The notes below the pieces were generated by a model. It worked only from the letters and a program-made list of their open reading frames with translations. It did no database searches and was not told the DNA's origin. From a virus, in the IMG/VR virus record IMGVR_UViG_3300018018_000009, positions 1-56,246 of that record: a DNA stretch of 56,246 nt, one strand, 5' to 3'. A program made the position numbers and the translations under genes. This document shows positions 24,872-33,557 of this stretch, in pieces; position 1 is the stretch's first letter, and each line of letters opens with the position of its first letter.

Positions 24872-25028
24872 TCTTATAAAGATTCTTAAGCTTGAATGTT
24901 TGATATGCGGTACTGTCTTTGACTTGGAGACCCCGACAGGTTTTATAAGATGGCAGTATTGTCCTGCATGTAAGAACTCCGGGAAGTTTAAGCAACTTGG
25001 AATGACAATAAAAGAGGAGAAGAAATAG
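24864..25028 (+). CDS. Small zinc-ribbon protein
   Basis: 54 residues from ATG 24864 (GGAGGGAACATA upstream). CLICG and CPAC pairs separated by about 21 residues form a zinc ribbon. It overlaps the preceding gene and shares its last base with the next start (GTG). Confidence 0.6.
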   Translation: MADLIKILKLECLICGTVFDLETPTGFIRWQYCPACKNSGKFKQLGMTIKEEKK

Positions 25029-26350
25029 TGAGAGCAGTTATAAGAAGACCCCAATCTGAATCATATATTATTTTGGAAAAGGCCAAGAAGACGCCTTCAA
25101 AGAAAGTTCTTATTTGGGACTGCGATTATGGGACAGAACTTGCGGCCAGATTTGCTAAAGATGGACATGATACTCTTTATTATACGGAGTGGCCTGAGTC
25201 CCATTCCCATTTTAATAAGTTTGCCGTCGGCTTAGGAATGGATGGCATTAAGAAGATTAAGCATTTCTTTAAATACTACAAAGATGTTGATTATATTATT
25301 TTTATGGAAACGGGACGTGGAGACTTGTGCAACGATCTTAGAAAAGAAAAAATTGCTAATCCTGATTCCTCTTTACCTTATATCTTCGGTGCTGGTCTCG
25401 GTGAGAAGTTAGAACTGAAGCGTGCCTGGGCCAAAGAGATTCAAAAGCAGGTGGGACTTCCAGTCGCACCTTATAAGATAATTAAAGGAGTTGAAGGAGT
25501 TATTAACTATCTGAAGAAGAATCCTGGGAAGTGGATTAAACAGGATATCTTTAGAGGAGATAAAGAAACTTTCTATGCTGAGGATGAATACGGGGCAAGA
25601 ACAGAACTTAATTATTTGCGTCCCAAAATCGGGCCGTTTGAAGAAACGTATGAGTTCATAGTAGAAGACCCGGTCAAAGATGCTGTAGAAGCTGGTTGGG
25701 ATTTATTTTTTAATGGTAATGATTTTCTTAAGCCTTACTTATGGGGATATTGCCAAGACTGGTTTTATGTTGGCAAATTTACCGATAAAATGCCTCCTGT
25801 ATTGGAGGATGTGGCTGTGAGAATAAAACCTATCCTTCAAGAGTTGAATTACAGAGGAATTATATCAATAGAATGCCAAGTTGTAAAAGACGGCACAGGA
25901 TTTGTAACCGATTGGACTACAAGATTTCCTTTGCCGTTAGGTTTTGCTTATGAATACGGCTTAAAGAACTTTTCCGATGTCATGTTTGCGGTTGCCGAAG
26001 GCAAAGATATAGAACTTGACATTAAGAACAAGTATATTGGTTACATGGAAGTTCAATCTATGGATGTTCAAGATAGTTGGCTTAAAGTAACCTTCCCAGA
26101 GAAGTATAAAGATAATATCAAATTAAGAAAGCCGACTAAGGTTGAAGGAAATTACTATGCTATCCCGACCATCGATGAAGTTTTATGTGCTGTAGTTGAT
26201 TCTAATTCAAATATGAAAAATATGTTTGAGAGGATTTGTGATATAGGAACACAAATTAAAGCATCTGGATGTGATGCTGGTCAAGCTTCCGATGCTTACG
26301 GAATTTATGAAGAGATAAAAAAAGGGAAGAAGAGGGGGCTTGATTTCTAA
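25028..26350 (+). CDS. ATP-grasp-like ligase, VILEK-tagged
   Basis: 440 residues from GTG 25028 (AGGAGAAG upstream). Residues 11-21 carry the tag (S-Y-I-I-L-E-K-A). A Rossmann-like N-domain (KVLIWDCDYGTELAARFAKD) is followed by a probable ATP-grasp domain: GLPVAPYKIIKG, KWIKQDIFRGDKETF and, late, NYRGIISIECQVV plus TDWTTRFPLPLG, which resembles the metal/ATP-binding end of PurD-like enzymes (carboxylate-amine ligases). The exact substrate is unknown; the true PurD glycine-ligase context is absent. Neighbouring aminomutase and AdoMet decarboxylase-like genes hint at amino-acid or polyamine ligation, which is an inference. Confidence 0.65.
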   Translation: MRAVIRRPQSESYIILEKAKKTPSKKVLIWDCDYGTELAARFAKDGHDTLYYTEWPESHSHFNKFAVGLGMDGIKKIKHFFKYYKDVDYIIFMETGRGDLCNDLRKEKIANPDSSLPYIFGAGLGEKLELKRAWAKEIQKQVGLPVAPYKIIKGVEGVINYLKKNPGKWIKQDIFRGDKETFYAEDEYGARTELNYLRPKIGPFEETYEFIVEDPVKDAVEAGWDLFFNGNDFLKPYLWGYCQDWFYVGKFTDKMPPVLEDVAVRIKPILQELNYRGIISIECQVVKDGTGFVTDWTTRFPLPLGFAYEYGLKNFSDVMFAVAEGKDIELDIKNKYIGYMEVQSMDVQDSWLKVTFPEKYKDNIKLRKPTKVEGNYYAIPTIDEVLCAVVDSNSNMKNMFERICDIGTQIKASGCDAGQASDAYGIYEEIKKGKKRGLDF

Positions 26351-27090
26351 TGATAGTCTATGTTGATGACCGATTAATGAAAGCTGACCGTAGCCATGTT
26401 GCCTTTGAAAGAACTGTTAAAGGCAAGCAACAACATATCAAACAAAAGGGTTCGAAGAAAGAAGAAGAGACTGAGCAAAAAAATAAAAAGCCTAAAGGCG
26501 AGCAGGCCAGAACCGAAGCCAAAGGGATAGTCGATAGTATAGGAAATACTATGAAAATATTTAAACAGTCTGAAGGGATGTGCGGGCCGACGAGTGTTAG
26601 CATGGCATTGACAAAATTCAGAAAAAATTATTCTCCGGAACAAATAGCCAAGATTGCCCACTCTACGGCTTCGGAAGGAACAGATAGCGGTGAGTTGGTA
26701 AAGGCAATTAAATCTGTTGGTATAGATGTTGTTGAATATAAAAATTTAAGTAGGTTACATGCCTTGCATGTTCTTAGGAATCATACCAAGAATGGAGAGC
26801 CTTGTATCGTATCTTGGCTTAAAACAAAACTCGTATCTTCAAGTGAGTCCAGTATAAAGGGGTCAGAAGGGATGAAGCCTGGTTTTGAAGAAGTCCCGGA
26901 CATGAAGACGATATCGAAAAAGCAAGCAGAAGAAGCAGAGCATTATTCAGTTGTTAAAAGTGTAGACGATAAGTATGTTCATATGCTTGATCCGTTGGAA
27001 GACAAAGAACAATCACTTCCAATTAAATATTTTTTGGATAGATGGTGGGATTCAGAGGATAAGAGATGGTTCCTGGTCTTAACAAAATAG
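26350..27090 (+). CDS. C39-like (papain-fold) peptidase
   Basis: 246 residues, start overlapping the previous stop. A charged Lys/Glu linker (about 20-60) leads to a papain-like domain of the peptidase C39 type: SEGMCGPTSVSMALTKF gives the Gln-x-Cys region (Cys near residue 77) and EHYSVVKSVDDKYVHMLDP gives the catalytic His and Asp. C39 peptidases usually cut leader peptides after a double Gly; several cassettes here contain R-x-G-G-S-H, so cassette processing is a conceivable but unproved function. Confidence 0.72.
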   Translation: MIVYVDDRLMKADRSHVAFERTVKGKQQHIKQKGSKKEEETEQKNKKPKGEQARTEAKGIVDSIGNTMKIFKQSEGMCGPTSVSMALTKFRKNYSPEQIAKIAHSTASEGTDSGELVKAIKSVGIDVVEYKNLSRLHALHVLRNHTKNGEPCIVSWLKTKLVSSSESSIKGSEGMKPGFEEVPDMKTISKKQAEEAEHYSVVKSVDDKYVHMLDPLEDKEQSLPIKYFLDRWWDSEDKRWFLVLTK

Positions 27091-27100
27091 GAGGAGAAAC

Positions 27101-27508
27101 ATGGAAGAAAGAGCTTGGAGGAACATAAGTATCGGAAAGACAGATCGCCCTGTGTTATGTCCTGATCTTATTCGTCAGAGATGTGTCATCGAGTTTTTGA
27201 CTGATTTGGACATGAATGACTTTGATTTCATGGAGAAACACCTAACGAAGTTTCTCCATGATTTGTCAAAAACCTTGGATATGAGGATATTCATGGGGCC
27301 GATTATAGGGAACGACAGAAACGAACTTACTGGCGAGAATGGTCCCTCAGCACTTGTAGGATGGACTACTTCGGGTTGCCAGATTCACTCTTGGCCTTTC
27401 AGAAAGTTTGTATCGATTGATATCTATAGCTGCAAAGCGTACGATGTATTAAAGGCATTCAAACTTGTGACTAAATATTTTAATCCTGTTATTGTGGACA
27501 TTCGTTAA
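27101..27508 (+). CDS. speD: S-adenosylmethionine decarboxylase-like protein
   Basis: 135 residues, AGGAGGAG upstream. The C-terminal half aligns with the prokaryotic SpeD core: TTSGCQIHSWP followed by SIDIYSCKAYDVLKAF. S91 sits where the self-cleaving, pyruvoyl-forming serine lies, H96 five residues later, and C111 fifteen after that, the same spacing as the catalytic Ser/His/Cys of the bacterial enzyme. The residue before the Ser is Thr instead of the usual Glu, and the following His is Gly, so substrate or processing may differ; SpeD homologues with arginine or ornithine decarboxylase activity are known. Likely role: polyamine synthesis. Confidence 0.75.
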   Translation: MEERAWRNISIGKTDRPVLCPDLIRQRCVIEFLTDLDMNDFDFMEKHLTKFLHDLSKTLDMRIFMGPIIGNDRNELTGENGPSALVGWTTSGCQIHSWPFRKFVSIDIYSCKAYDVLKAFKLVTKYFNPVIVDIR

Positions 27509-28323
27509 TGAGGATGCAAGTCTATTTAAGAAAGTTGTTTAAAGTCGTTAGTGAACGGAGGCTTTGGCTTACTGTTCTTGGGAAAACAGGACGCCAGTAT
27601 ATCTGGATTGTTCGATCAACTTTAGAGTTTGATCATGACAGGCCAAACTTTTTAATTGCTGCAGGTTTTCATGGAGAGGAGATTGCCGGGCCTTTTGCGA
27701 TTCTGAAATGGCTTGAAACTGCAACTCCAAATCAACTTGCAAAGGCCAATTTTACATTTTTACCAGTTATGAACCCGATCGGATTTAACAGAGGTTCTCG
27801 GTATGCTCGAGCAGGAGAGAAAACAAATGCTGGCTTCTATCACGTAGAAGAAAGCAAAGATGTTCTTTCAACAGAGGGTCAGATTCTTATGGAGAATGTT
27901 GACTTTCTGATTAAGGCTGCCAGGGATGGCTTTCTTAGTTTGCATGAGGATGAGACTGTAGATAAGTTCTATGTTTATGATTATGTAGCAGAGGAGCGAG
28001 CCAAGCCAAGTTCTTTTGCAAGAGCTATGAGAGATGAGGAGAAGAAGTTTTTTGATGTCATTGCGGATAATACCCCTGTCAATGAGGAAGGCGATCCGAA
28101 TGCAGTTGTTTGGGATGGGATTGTTTATCATTTGTGCGATGGTAGTTTTGAAGACATGTTAATGCATAACGGAATACCAAGAGCTATAACTACAGAGACC
28201 CCATCACTTGGCATCGGATTGGAAAAAAGAGTTGAAGCTGGGGTTGCGTTAATAACAAAATTTGTTAATTTATCTGTTAGACGTTCCAGGGTTATGTCAA
28301 AATATAGGAGAGATAAAGAATAA
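27508..28323 (+). CDS. M14-type zinc carboxypeptidase/deacylase-like protein
   Basis: 271 residues, start shared with the previous stop. Pattern of the M14/succinylglutamate-desuccinylase superfamily: AAGFHGEEIAGPFA (zinc ligands H and E), NPIGFNRGSRYARAGEKTN (Arg/Asn substrate contacts), FLSLHEDE (third zinc ligand) and AITTETPSLG (catalytic Glu). All parts are in the expected order, so the enzyme looks complete. Substrate is unknown: peptide, murein peptide or an N-acyl amino acid. Its strict coupling to the SpeD-like gene suggests a joint pathway. Confidence 0.75.
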   Translation: MRMQVYLRKLFKVVSERRLWLTVLGKTGRQYIWIVRSTLEFDHDRPNFLIAAGFHGEEIAGPFAILKWLETATPNQLAKANFTFLPVMNPIGFNRGSRYARAGEKTNAGFYHVEESKDVLSTEGQILMENVDFLIKAARDGFLSLHEDETVDKFYVYDYVAEERAKPSSFARAMRDEEKKFFDVIADNTPVNEEGDPNAVVWDGIVYHLCDGSFEDMLMHNGIPRAITTETPSLGIGLEKRVEAGVALITKFVNLSVRRSRVMSKYRRDKE

Positions 28324-29082
28324 ATGGGAAGAGAAGTTAAATGTTTTATGTTAGAACCGACAGATCGAGTTAGAAGGCATCTTCGAAGATTTGTATCTTT
28401 TAAAGTCTCGCAAGCTGACCGAGAATGTAAAGTAGCTGAACATGGCTATCATCAGGCACGACAAATGATTGAAGATGCACCAGCTCAGATGACCAGAAGA
28501 ATTATTCAAACAGAGAACGGAATAAAAGAAGTAGGCGATCCTATCTATATTGAATGCGAACAGCCAGGAAGATTTAGAGTTTTAGAATTTGTTGGAATAT
28601 CGGGATATACAGGGCATCAGGGCCTCTCTGGTGTTTGCAATGCTGATGAAACCGATCACCAAGTTTATTCCGGAAAGGAAGATCCGAGATGGCCATGGCA
28701 CTGCCCATGTGGTTATAAGTTTACTCCTGAAGATGAATGGCAGGTGTTTACGAATCTTATCTACAAGCGGAAGGATACCGGCGAGTTGATGACATTGCAA
28801 GAGTCTCCTCCCGGGGCTATGTGGGATGCCGATTGGATGCATGACCTAATCGAGTATTACGGTAGTGATCATAGAGGAGAGAGATTGGACGATGGCATGA
28901 TTCTGGTCGTTAAAACTCCTGCTGGGGAATGGCTGATTGATGGGCCGTCGAGCGACAAACCTTCTAAACGATGGACAAGAAGTGGAGTTCCTCCACTTAT
29001 AACGGTTCAAGGTTCTATTGGAATTGGAAGTCCGCAGAAATATCATGGGATGCTTATTGAAGGAGTTTTGAGAGATGTATAA
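28324..29082 (+). CDS. Conserved phage protein of unknown function
   Basis: 252 residues, directly following the M14 gene. The second half (PPGAMWDADWMHD; DDGMILVVKTPAGEWLIDGP; WTRSGVPPLITVQGSIGIG; YHGMLIEGVL) matches a conserved but uncharacterised protein often found in tailed phages. A short G-x-S-G-Y-T-G element (GISGYTGHQGLSG) interrupts the middle, as in the GYSG-repeat protein. The CPCGYKF segment may contribute to metal binding. Confidence 0.62.
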   Translation: MGREVKCFMLEPTDRVRRHLRRFVSFKVSQADRECKVAEHGYHQARQMIEDAPAQMTRRIIQTENGIKEVGDPIYIECEQPGRFRVLEFVGISGYTGHQGLSGVCNADETDHQVYSGKEDPRWPWHCPCGYKFTPEDEWQVFTNLIYKRKDTGELMTLQESPPGAMWDADWMHDLIEYYGSDHRGERLDDGMILVVKTPAGEWLIDGPSSDKPSKRWTRSGVPPLITVQGSIGIGSPQKYHGMLIEGVLRDV

Positions 29083-29608
29083 GTTTGTTATTTTAGAAAA
29101 ATCTAAGGACTTTCCAGGAGGCTATTACTATATAGACCTTGACAAGACGCTCGCATATCATAAAACCGAATGGGGGGCAGATGTCATAGGTAAGCCACTT
29201 CCTAAGATGTTGAAAAAACTTAAGGGCTTATTGCGGAATGGAAAGAAGATAAAGATTTTCACTGCAAGAGCTACCGATAAAAAAGCTGTTAAAGAAATTC
29301 AAGCTTGGTTGAAGGAAAATAAATTACCCCGCTTTGAAGTTACCAATATAAAGGGAACTGATGTCATTGAGATATGGGATGATAGAGCAAGACAAGTTGA
29401 TCCTAATACTGGAGAGTTTACAAAAGCGCAGGGTGGATACGGGGGCTCTCGAGTTCCTTTGATTGGATTAGGCCTACCAGGTTCTGGACAGTTTCGTTCT
29501 CATAAATTGGGGAGATCAGAACGGAAGAGGTTAGCTAAAAGAAAACGTATAGAGCGAAAGAAAGAACGGAAGGAAGATATAGAAGCATATGGCGAAGCTC
29601 TTGACTAA
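29075..29608 (+). CDS. HAD-family phosphatase, VILEKS-tagged
   Basis: 177 residues. Residues 1-10 are the tag (M-Y-K-F-V-I-L-E-K-S). The HAD core has YYIDLDKTLAY (catalytic Asp nucleophile and second Asp), GKKIKIFTARATDKK (motif II Ser/Thr) and TDVIEIWDDRARQVDPNTG (acidic motif), as in phage polynucleotide-kinase/5'-nucleotidase-like HAD proteins. The basic C-terminal tail is RKRLAKRKRIERKKER-rich. Possible substrate: nucleotides or nucleic-acid ends. The tag suggests packaging in or delivery by the virion. Confidence 0.75.
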   Translation: MYKFVILEKSKDFPGGYYYIDLDKTLAYHKTEWGADVIGKPLPKMLKKLKGLLRNGKKIKIFTARATDKKAVKEIQAWLKENKLPRFEVTNIKGTDVIEIWDDRARQVDPNTGEFTKAQGGYGGSRVPLIGLGLPGSGQFRSHKLGRSERKRLAKRKRIERKKERKEDIEAYGEALD

Positions 29609-29756
29609 TTATGTCATTTTGAAAAAGGCTGAGAAGAAGTTACCAGATCATAACTCTATGCAATTTCACAAGGAACTTTTTGAAGTAGAAGATGATCTGA
29701 TGGATTACTTAGACACATTGGAGAAAGAACCAAAGCATGAGGCTCGTAATTCTTAA
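29589..29756 (+). CDS. Short VILKKA-tagged protein
   Basis: 55 residues from ATG 29589, overlapping both neighbours. Residues 8-15 carry the tag (Y-V-I-L-K-K-A), then a short helical, acidic tail (ELFEVEDDLMDYLDTLEKE). It is little more than a tag plus helix, comparable to the 1893 protein. No family. Confidence 0.55.
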   Translation: MAKLLTNYVILKKAEKKLPDHNSMQFHKELFEVEDDLMDYLDTLEKEPKHEARNS

Positions 29757-31569
29757 ATCAAGCGAAAGTGCACGTAGGGCATGGGAAACAAGAAGATATG
29801 GAGGTTCTCATACAACCCTATCGACCGAACGCTCTGAATATTACAAAGAAAGAGAAAAGCTTGACAAAGAGGTTTTTCTTAATGAGCTTCCAAAGTTTAG
29901 GGAAGAACTTAACATAAAAAAGTTTTATACAAAATTTCCTAAAGTGTCTTCTCAGATCGAAGAGAAGTTTCGAACTATTACTGAAAGTTACAGAAGCGGT
30001 GGTTTAGATGACTTGGGTGCTAAACCAGAAGAAGTAAGAGAGAAGATGCAAGTTGTTAAAGATGAAATAAAATCGTGGGGCGACAAACTTCAATTTAATG
30101 GAAGAGGTAGACTGTCTATTAAAGTCGGCACCATACCAAAAAGAGGAAGACATAAAACCTATGGTATGTACTACCCTGGGATTCAAGTTTTAGAAGTGGA
30201 TCAAAGATACAAAAATTCTATAGCTCATGAGTATGCTCATTTTATTTTTGATGACAATGGATGGGAAGATAGCTACAAAGATAGTTTAGTTCATGGGAAT
30301 TTCGATGAGGCTTATGAATTTGGGTTTACGAATTTTTTAGAGAAATTTTCTCAAGATATGGAATTTGTTCCCTCTGACATAAGTTCTGCAGGCACAGCTG
30401 CTACAATTAAAAATCAAGGGAAAGCACTTATAGAACTTTTCGCTCAGCTAAAAGATTTTTATAAACTTCCAGATGTTATGGAAAAATTTAAGAAAAGTCA
30501 AGACCCTCCTATCATTTGGGCGTCTACTGAGGCTTTATCGGATAAGCAAAAGCTTACTCGAGAACGGATTGAACGGACGTTCGCCAGAGGAGTTTATAAA
30601 AGAGTTCAGAATCGTATGAAGTATCTATTTCGTCCAACCGAAATATTTGCAAGAGCTGTTGGGTCATATGTATCAGAGGATTTTATTTCTAACCCGGTTG
30701 AAAAAGATGATAGATACAAGGCAATTGTAAAAGCCTGGGGTGATAAGTATCTGAAGACTGGTATTGTGAAGAGTTATGTGATTCTTGAAAAAGCCCAGAT
30801 ACAGATTAAGCCTTCTTTTAGGCATACGGCTTCTGGTAAGATAGTTCCTGTCAAAGGATTTACAGTTGAAAGGGAAACTTTTGAGCATGCCGTTCTTGCC
30901 GATGAATTTTTCAAATCACTTAAGGAGATTGAAGGATCAGATTGGCAATTTGAACCCGGCGAAGTTTTTGATATGGGTGATAAAATAAATGTTGAAGTTA
31001 GATTGTGGGACCGAAGTAAGAATATCACAGAACTTGAACCTTATAGAGCAAAGGGAACTTCTTTAACACGCTATAAAAAGATGTCTGGATACATTGGTCG
31101 TTTTGAATTGAATTTTCTTAAGAATGGGAAAGATGTGTATCTATCATCTTTATTTTTAAAAGACGAGTGGCAAGGTAAAGGTGTTGGCAATGATTTAATG
31201 AAGCGAGCTATAGACTTTGGAATTTCTAAAGGCTTCAAAAGTTTTGAACTCTTTGCAAATGGGGATGTCGGAACTTATGCGTGGGCTATCCAAGGATGGG
31301 ATTTTGTTAAGAAAACAGAGAAACAAGATTTGCTTGGAGACTTTTGTAAATGGCTAAAGAAAAAATATAATGTAGAGAAAAATCCTCTGGATTTTCCTCA
31401 TGCTTGGAATATAGCAGCGTTTAGAATAGGAGATGAGAAAGTCGGAAAAAAATTTATGACTGGAGATGGTCATAATGATTTCTGGGAAGGCGCTCTTAAC
31501 GTTGGTAGCAAAGGCTACAAATTGTTTAAGGAATATCATAGATTAAGGTTACTAAGGAAAATGAGTTAG
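29737..31569 (+). CDS. Polyvalent protein: HEYAH metallopeptidase fused to GNAT acetyltransferase
   Basis: 610 residues. N-terminal tag M-R-L-V-I-L-K-S followed by SESARRAWETRRYGGSH. Zincin domain about 115-345: HEYAH at H164, the FRPTEIFARAVGSYV motif, and the shared ending WGDKYLKTGIVKS. An internal second tag (S-Y-V-I-L-E-K-A, near residue 346) starts a GNAT N-acetyltransferase domain, recognisable by LFLKDEWQGKGVGNDLMKRA (acetyl-CoA pyrophosphate loop) and DFVKKTEK. So the tag marks the domain boundary here. Targets unknown; host-protein modification and proteolysis after delivery are plausible. Confidence 0.8.
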   Translation: MRLVILKSSESARRAWETRRYGGSHTTLSTERSEYYKEREKLDKEVFLNELPKFREELNIKKFYTKFPKVSSQIEEKFRTITESYRSGGLDDLGAKPEEVREKMQVVKDEIKSWGDKLQFNGRGRLSIKVGTIPKRGRHKTYGMYYPGIQVLEVDQRYKNSIAHEYAHFIFDDNGWEDSYKDSLVHGNFDEAYEFGFTNFLEKFSQDMEFVPSDISSAGTAATIKNQGKALIELFAQLKDFYKLPDVMEKFKKSQDPPIIWASTEALSDKQKLTRERIERTFARGVYKRVQNRMKYLFRPTEIFARAVGSYVSEDFISNPVEKDDRYKAIVKAWGDKYLKTGIVKSYVILEKAQIQIKPSFRHTASGKIVPVKGFTVERETFEHAVLADEFFKSLKEIEGSDWQFEPGEVFDMGDKINVEVRLWDRSKNITELEPYRAKGTSLTRYKKMSGYIGRFELNFLKNGKDVYLSSLFLKDEWQGKGVGNDLMKRAIDFGISKGFKSFELFANGDVGTYAWAIQGWDFVKKTEKQDLLGDFCKWLKKKYNVEKNPLDFPHAWNIAAFRIGDEKVGKKFMTGDGHNDFWEGALNVGSKGYKLFKEYHRLRLLRKMS

Positions 31570-31577
31570 GAGATAAA

Positions 31578-32591
31578 ATGAAAGTTCTGTTTATTTGCAA
31601 AGTAAGAGAATATTCTGAAGACTACTCGGATTGGGGTTATTCTGATTGGGCATCTGGATTGCTTATTTCTGCAAAGCTTCTTTCAGATATGCTTAACAAA
31701 ATAGGAATTTCTTCCAAGGTAGTTCGAGTTGTTGATAATAATGATATAGATAGGGAAGTTCATAAATACAGACCTAATTATGTTATCATTGAAGCTCTAT
31801 GGGTTGTTCCGGAAAAGTTTCATATCTTGAGACGGCTTCACCCACATGTAAAATGGGTAGTTAGAATCCATAGCGAGATTCCCTTTTTAGCAAACGAAGG
31901 AATAGCTATGAAGTGGCTTTATGGATACAGAGATTTGGGTTTTGTTCACATAGGTGTGAACAGTAAAAGAATAGGAGAAGCTCTTAAAGGTTTAGGATTT
32001 GATGTTCTGATGCTTCCTAACTATTACCCAGTTGATCCGAGAAGAGCAAGGCTTTCAAGAAGAGGGTCAGAGTTGAGAGTGGGATGCTTCGGAGCAATTC
32101 GACCTCTTAAAAATCAGCTTATGCAGGCTATAGCTGCGATTAGATGTGCAGAAGAGTTGAAATTACATCTTGAATTTCATATTAACCACAATAGAGTAGA
32201 GAACAGAGGAATAGAAGTTCTTAAAAACATAAGAGATTTATTTGCCAATAATATTAACTGCGAATTGGTGGAGCATTCTTGGATGAGTCACCATAAATTT
32301 ATTGAGCTACTTAAAACAATGGACATTGGAATGAATGTGAGTTTAAGTGAGACATATAGCGTTATTACCGCAGACATGGTTTCTCATAATGTACCTATAG
32401 TCGTATCACATGAAGTAGCATGGGCACATACTTTAAGCAAGGCAAATCCAAACGATTTAGATGATATAGTAAAAAAGATGAAAATAGCTTTTCATAATGA
32501 AGAACTTATTTACGACAATAAATCATTGCTTAGATTGAACGGAAGATTATCTAAACAAGAATGGAAGAGATTTTTGTTACAAAAAATTTAA
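31578..32591 (+). CDS. Glycosyltransferase, GT-B type
   Basis: 337 residues, AGGAGATAAA upstream. GT-B pattern: MKVLFICKVREY N-terminus, acceptor-side Rossmann (WVVRIHSEIPFL), a middle ELRVGCFGAIRPLKNQ segment and the donor-binding SLSETYSVITADMVSHNVP segment with the conserved Glu. Family 1/4-like. It may modify host or phage surface glycan or phage DNA; the sugar donor is unknown. It sits between the metallopeptidase-GNAT protein and a papain-like protease. Confidence 0.75.
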   Translation: MKVLFICKVREYSEDYSDWGYSDWASGLLISAKLLSDMLNKIGISSKVVRVVDNNDIDREVHKYRPNYVIIEALWVVPEKFHILRRLHPHVKWVVRIHSEIPFLANEGIAMKWLYGYRDLGFVHIGVNSKRIGEALKGLGFDVLMLPNYYPVDPRRARLSRRGSELRVGCFGAIRPLKNQLMQAIAAIRCAEELKLHLEFHINHNRVENRGIEVLKNIRDLFANNINCELVEHSWMSHHKFIELLKTMDIGMNVSLSETYSVITADMVSHNVPIVVSHEVAWAHTLSKANPNDLDDIVKKMKIAFHNEELIYDNKSLLRLNGRLSKQEWKRFLLQKI

Positions 32592-32602
32592 GGAGGAATG
32601 TT

Positions 32603-33424
32603 ATGAGTATATTTGAGACGATTAAAGAAGATGTTGTTGGATTATTTGAAAAGAAAGTCCCAAAGAAATTTGGAGGATACGGTTGGATTAAAGATGCTTC
32701 CGATCCGAGAGACTTCAAGTTTGTATCTCCTATAAAGACTCTCCCAAAATCTGTTAACATGAGACCTTATATGCCGCCGATTTTGGATCAGGGAAACTTA
32801 GGAAGTTGCACAGCTAATGCAATAGCAAATGATTTTTATGCCGAGATGTTGAGACAGCTTTCGTTAAAGACTATCAACCACGCCTGGCTTCCGTCAAGAC
32901 TTCTCATTTATTTCAATGAGAGAACTTTAGAAGGAACCGTTAAACAAGACTCCGGAGCCAGCGTACGTGATGGATTTAAAACTATCAACACGCTGGGTGT
33001 TTGCCCGGAAACAGAGTGGCCTTATATTATTAGCAACTTTGCTGTAAAACCTCCGGCAAAGTGTTACATAGATGCATTAAGAGATAAGACAGTTCAGTAT
33101 TTGAGTATACCTCAGGTTCTCACTCAAATGAAGGGATGCCTTGCTTCTGGATATCCATTTGTTTTTGGATTTAATGTCTATGAAAGTTTCGAGAGCGATG
33201 AAGTGGCCAAGACAGGTATTGTACCAATGCCAGTAAAGGGAGAAGCACTCTTAGGTGGGCACTGTGTTTTGGCTTGTGGCTATGATGATTATTATCAAAG
33301 GTTTATGGTTATGAACAGCTGGGGTTCAGGCTGGGGTATTAAGGGATATTTTACAATCCCTTATGCTTACCTGACAAGTGCAAATTTGGCGTCAGATTTT
33401 TGGACAATACGATTGGTATCGTAA
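32603..33424 (+). CDS. Papain-family (C1) cysteine protease
   Basis: 273 residues from ATG 32603 (AAGGAGGAATGTT upstream), not the longer frame at 32561 that overlaps the glycosyltransferase. After a short helical N-terminus comes the C1A catalytic set: PPILDQGNLGSCTANAIAN with the oxyanion Gln and active Cys, GGHCVLACGYDD with the catalytic His, and MVMNSWGSGWGIKGYF with the Asn. The enzyme looks intact. Proteases of this type occur in some phages. The target is unknown: virion processing, cell wall or host proteins. No signal peptide is evident. Confidence 0.85.
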   Translation: MSIFETIKEDVVGLFEKKVPKKFGGYGWIKDASDPRDFKFVSPIKTLPKSVNMRPYMPPILDQGNLGSCTANAIANDFYAEMLRQLSLKTINHAWLPSRLLIYFNERTLEGTVKQDSGASVRDGFKTINTLGVCPETEWPYIISNFAVKPPAKCYIDALRDKTVQYLSIPQVLTQMKGCLASGYPFVFGFNVYESFESDEVAKTGIVPMPVKGEALLGGHCVLACGYDDYYQRFMVMNSWGSGWGIKGYFTIPYAYLTSANLASDFWTIRLVS

Positions 33425-33431
33425 GAGGTTT

Positions 33432-33557
33432 ATGGAACTTATTACATGTCCTATTTGTGGTAATCAGGTAATGTGGATAATTTGGGATGACTATGAAAAT
33501 AGGATTCCTGCTATGTGCATTGACTGTTATGAACTTGAAAGGATGATCAATCTATGA
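33432..33557 (+). CDS. Small zinc-ribbon protein
   Basis: 41 residues from ATG 33432. CPICG (residues 6-10) and CIDC (29-32) give a minimal zinc ribbon. AGAGG upstream. Its stop overlaps the next start (ATGA). Confidence 0.5.
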   Translation: MELITCPICGNQVMWIIWDDYENRIPAMCIDCYELERMINL

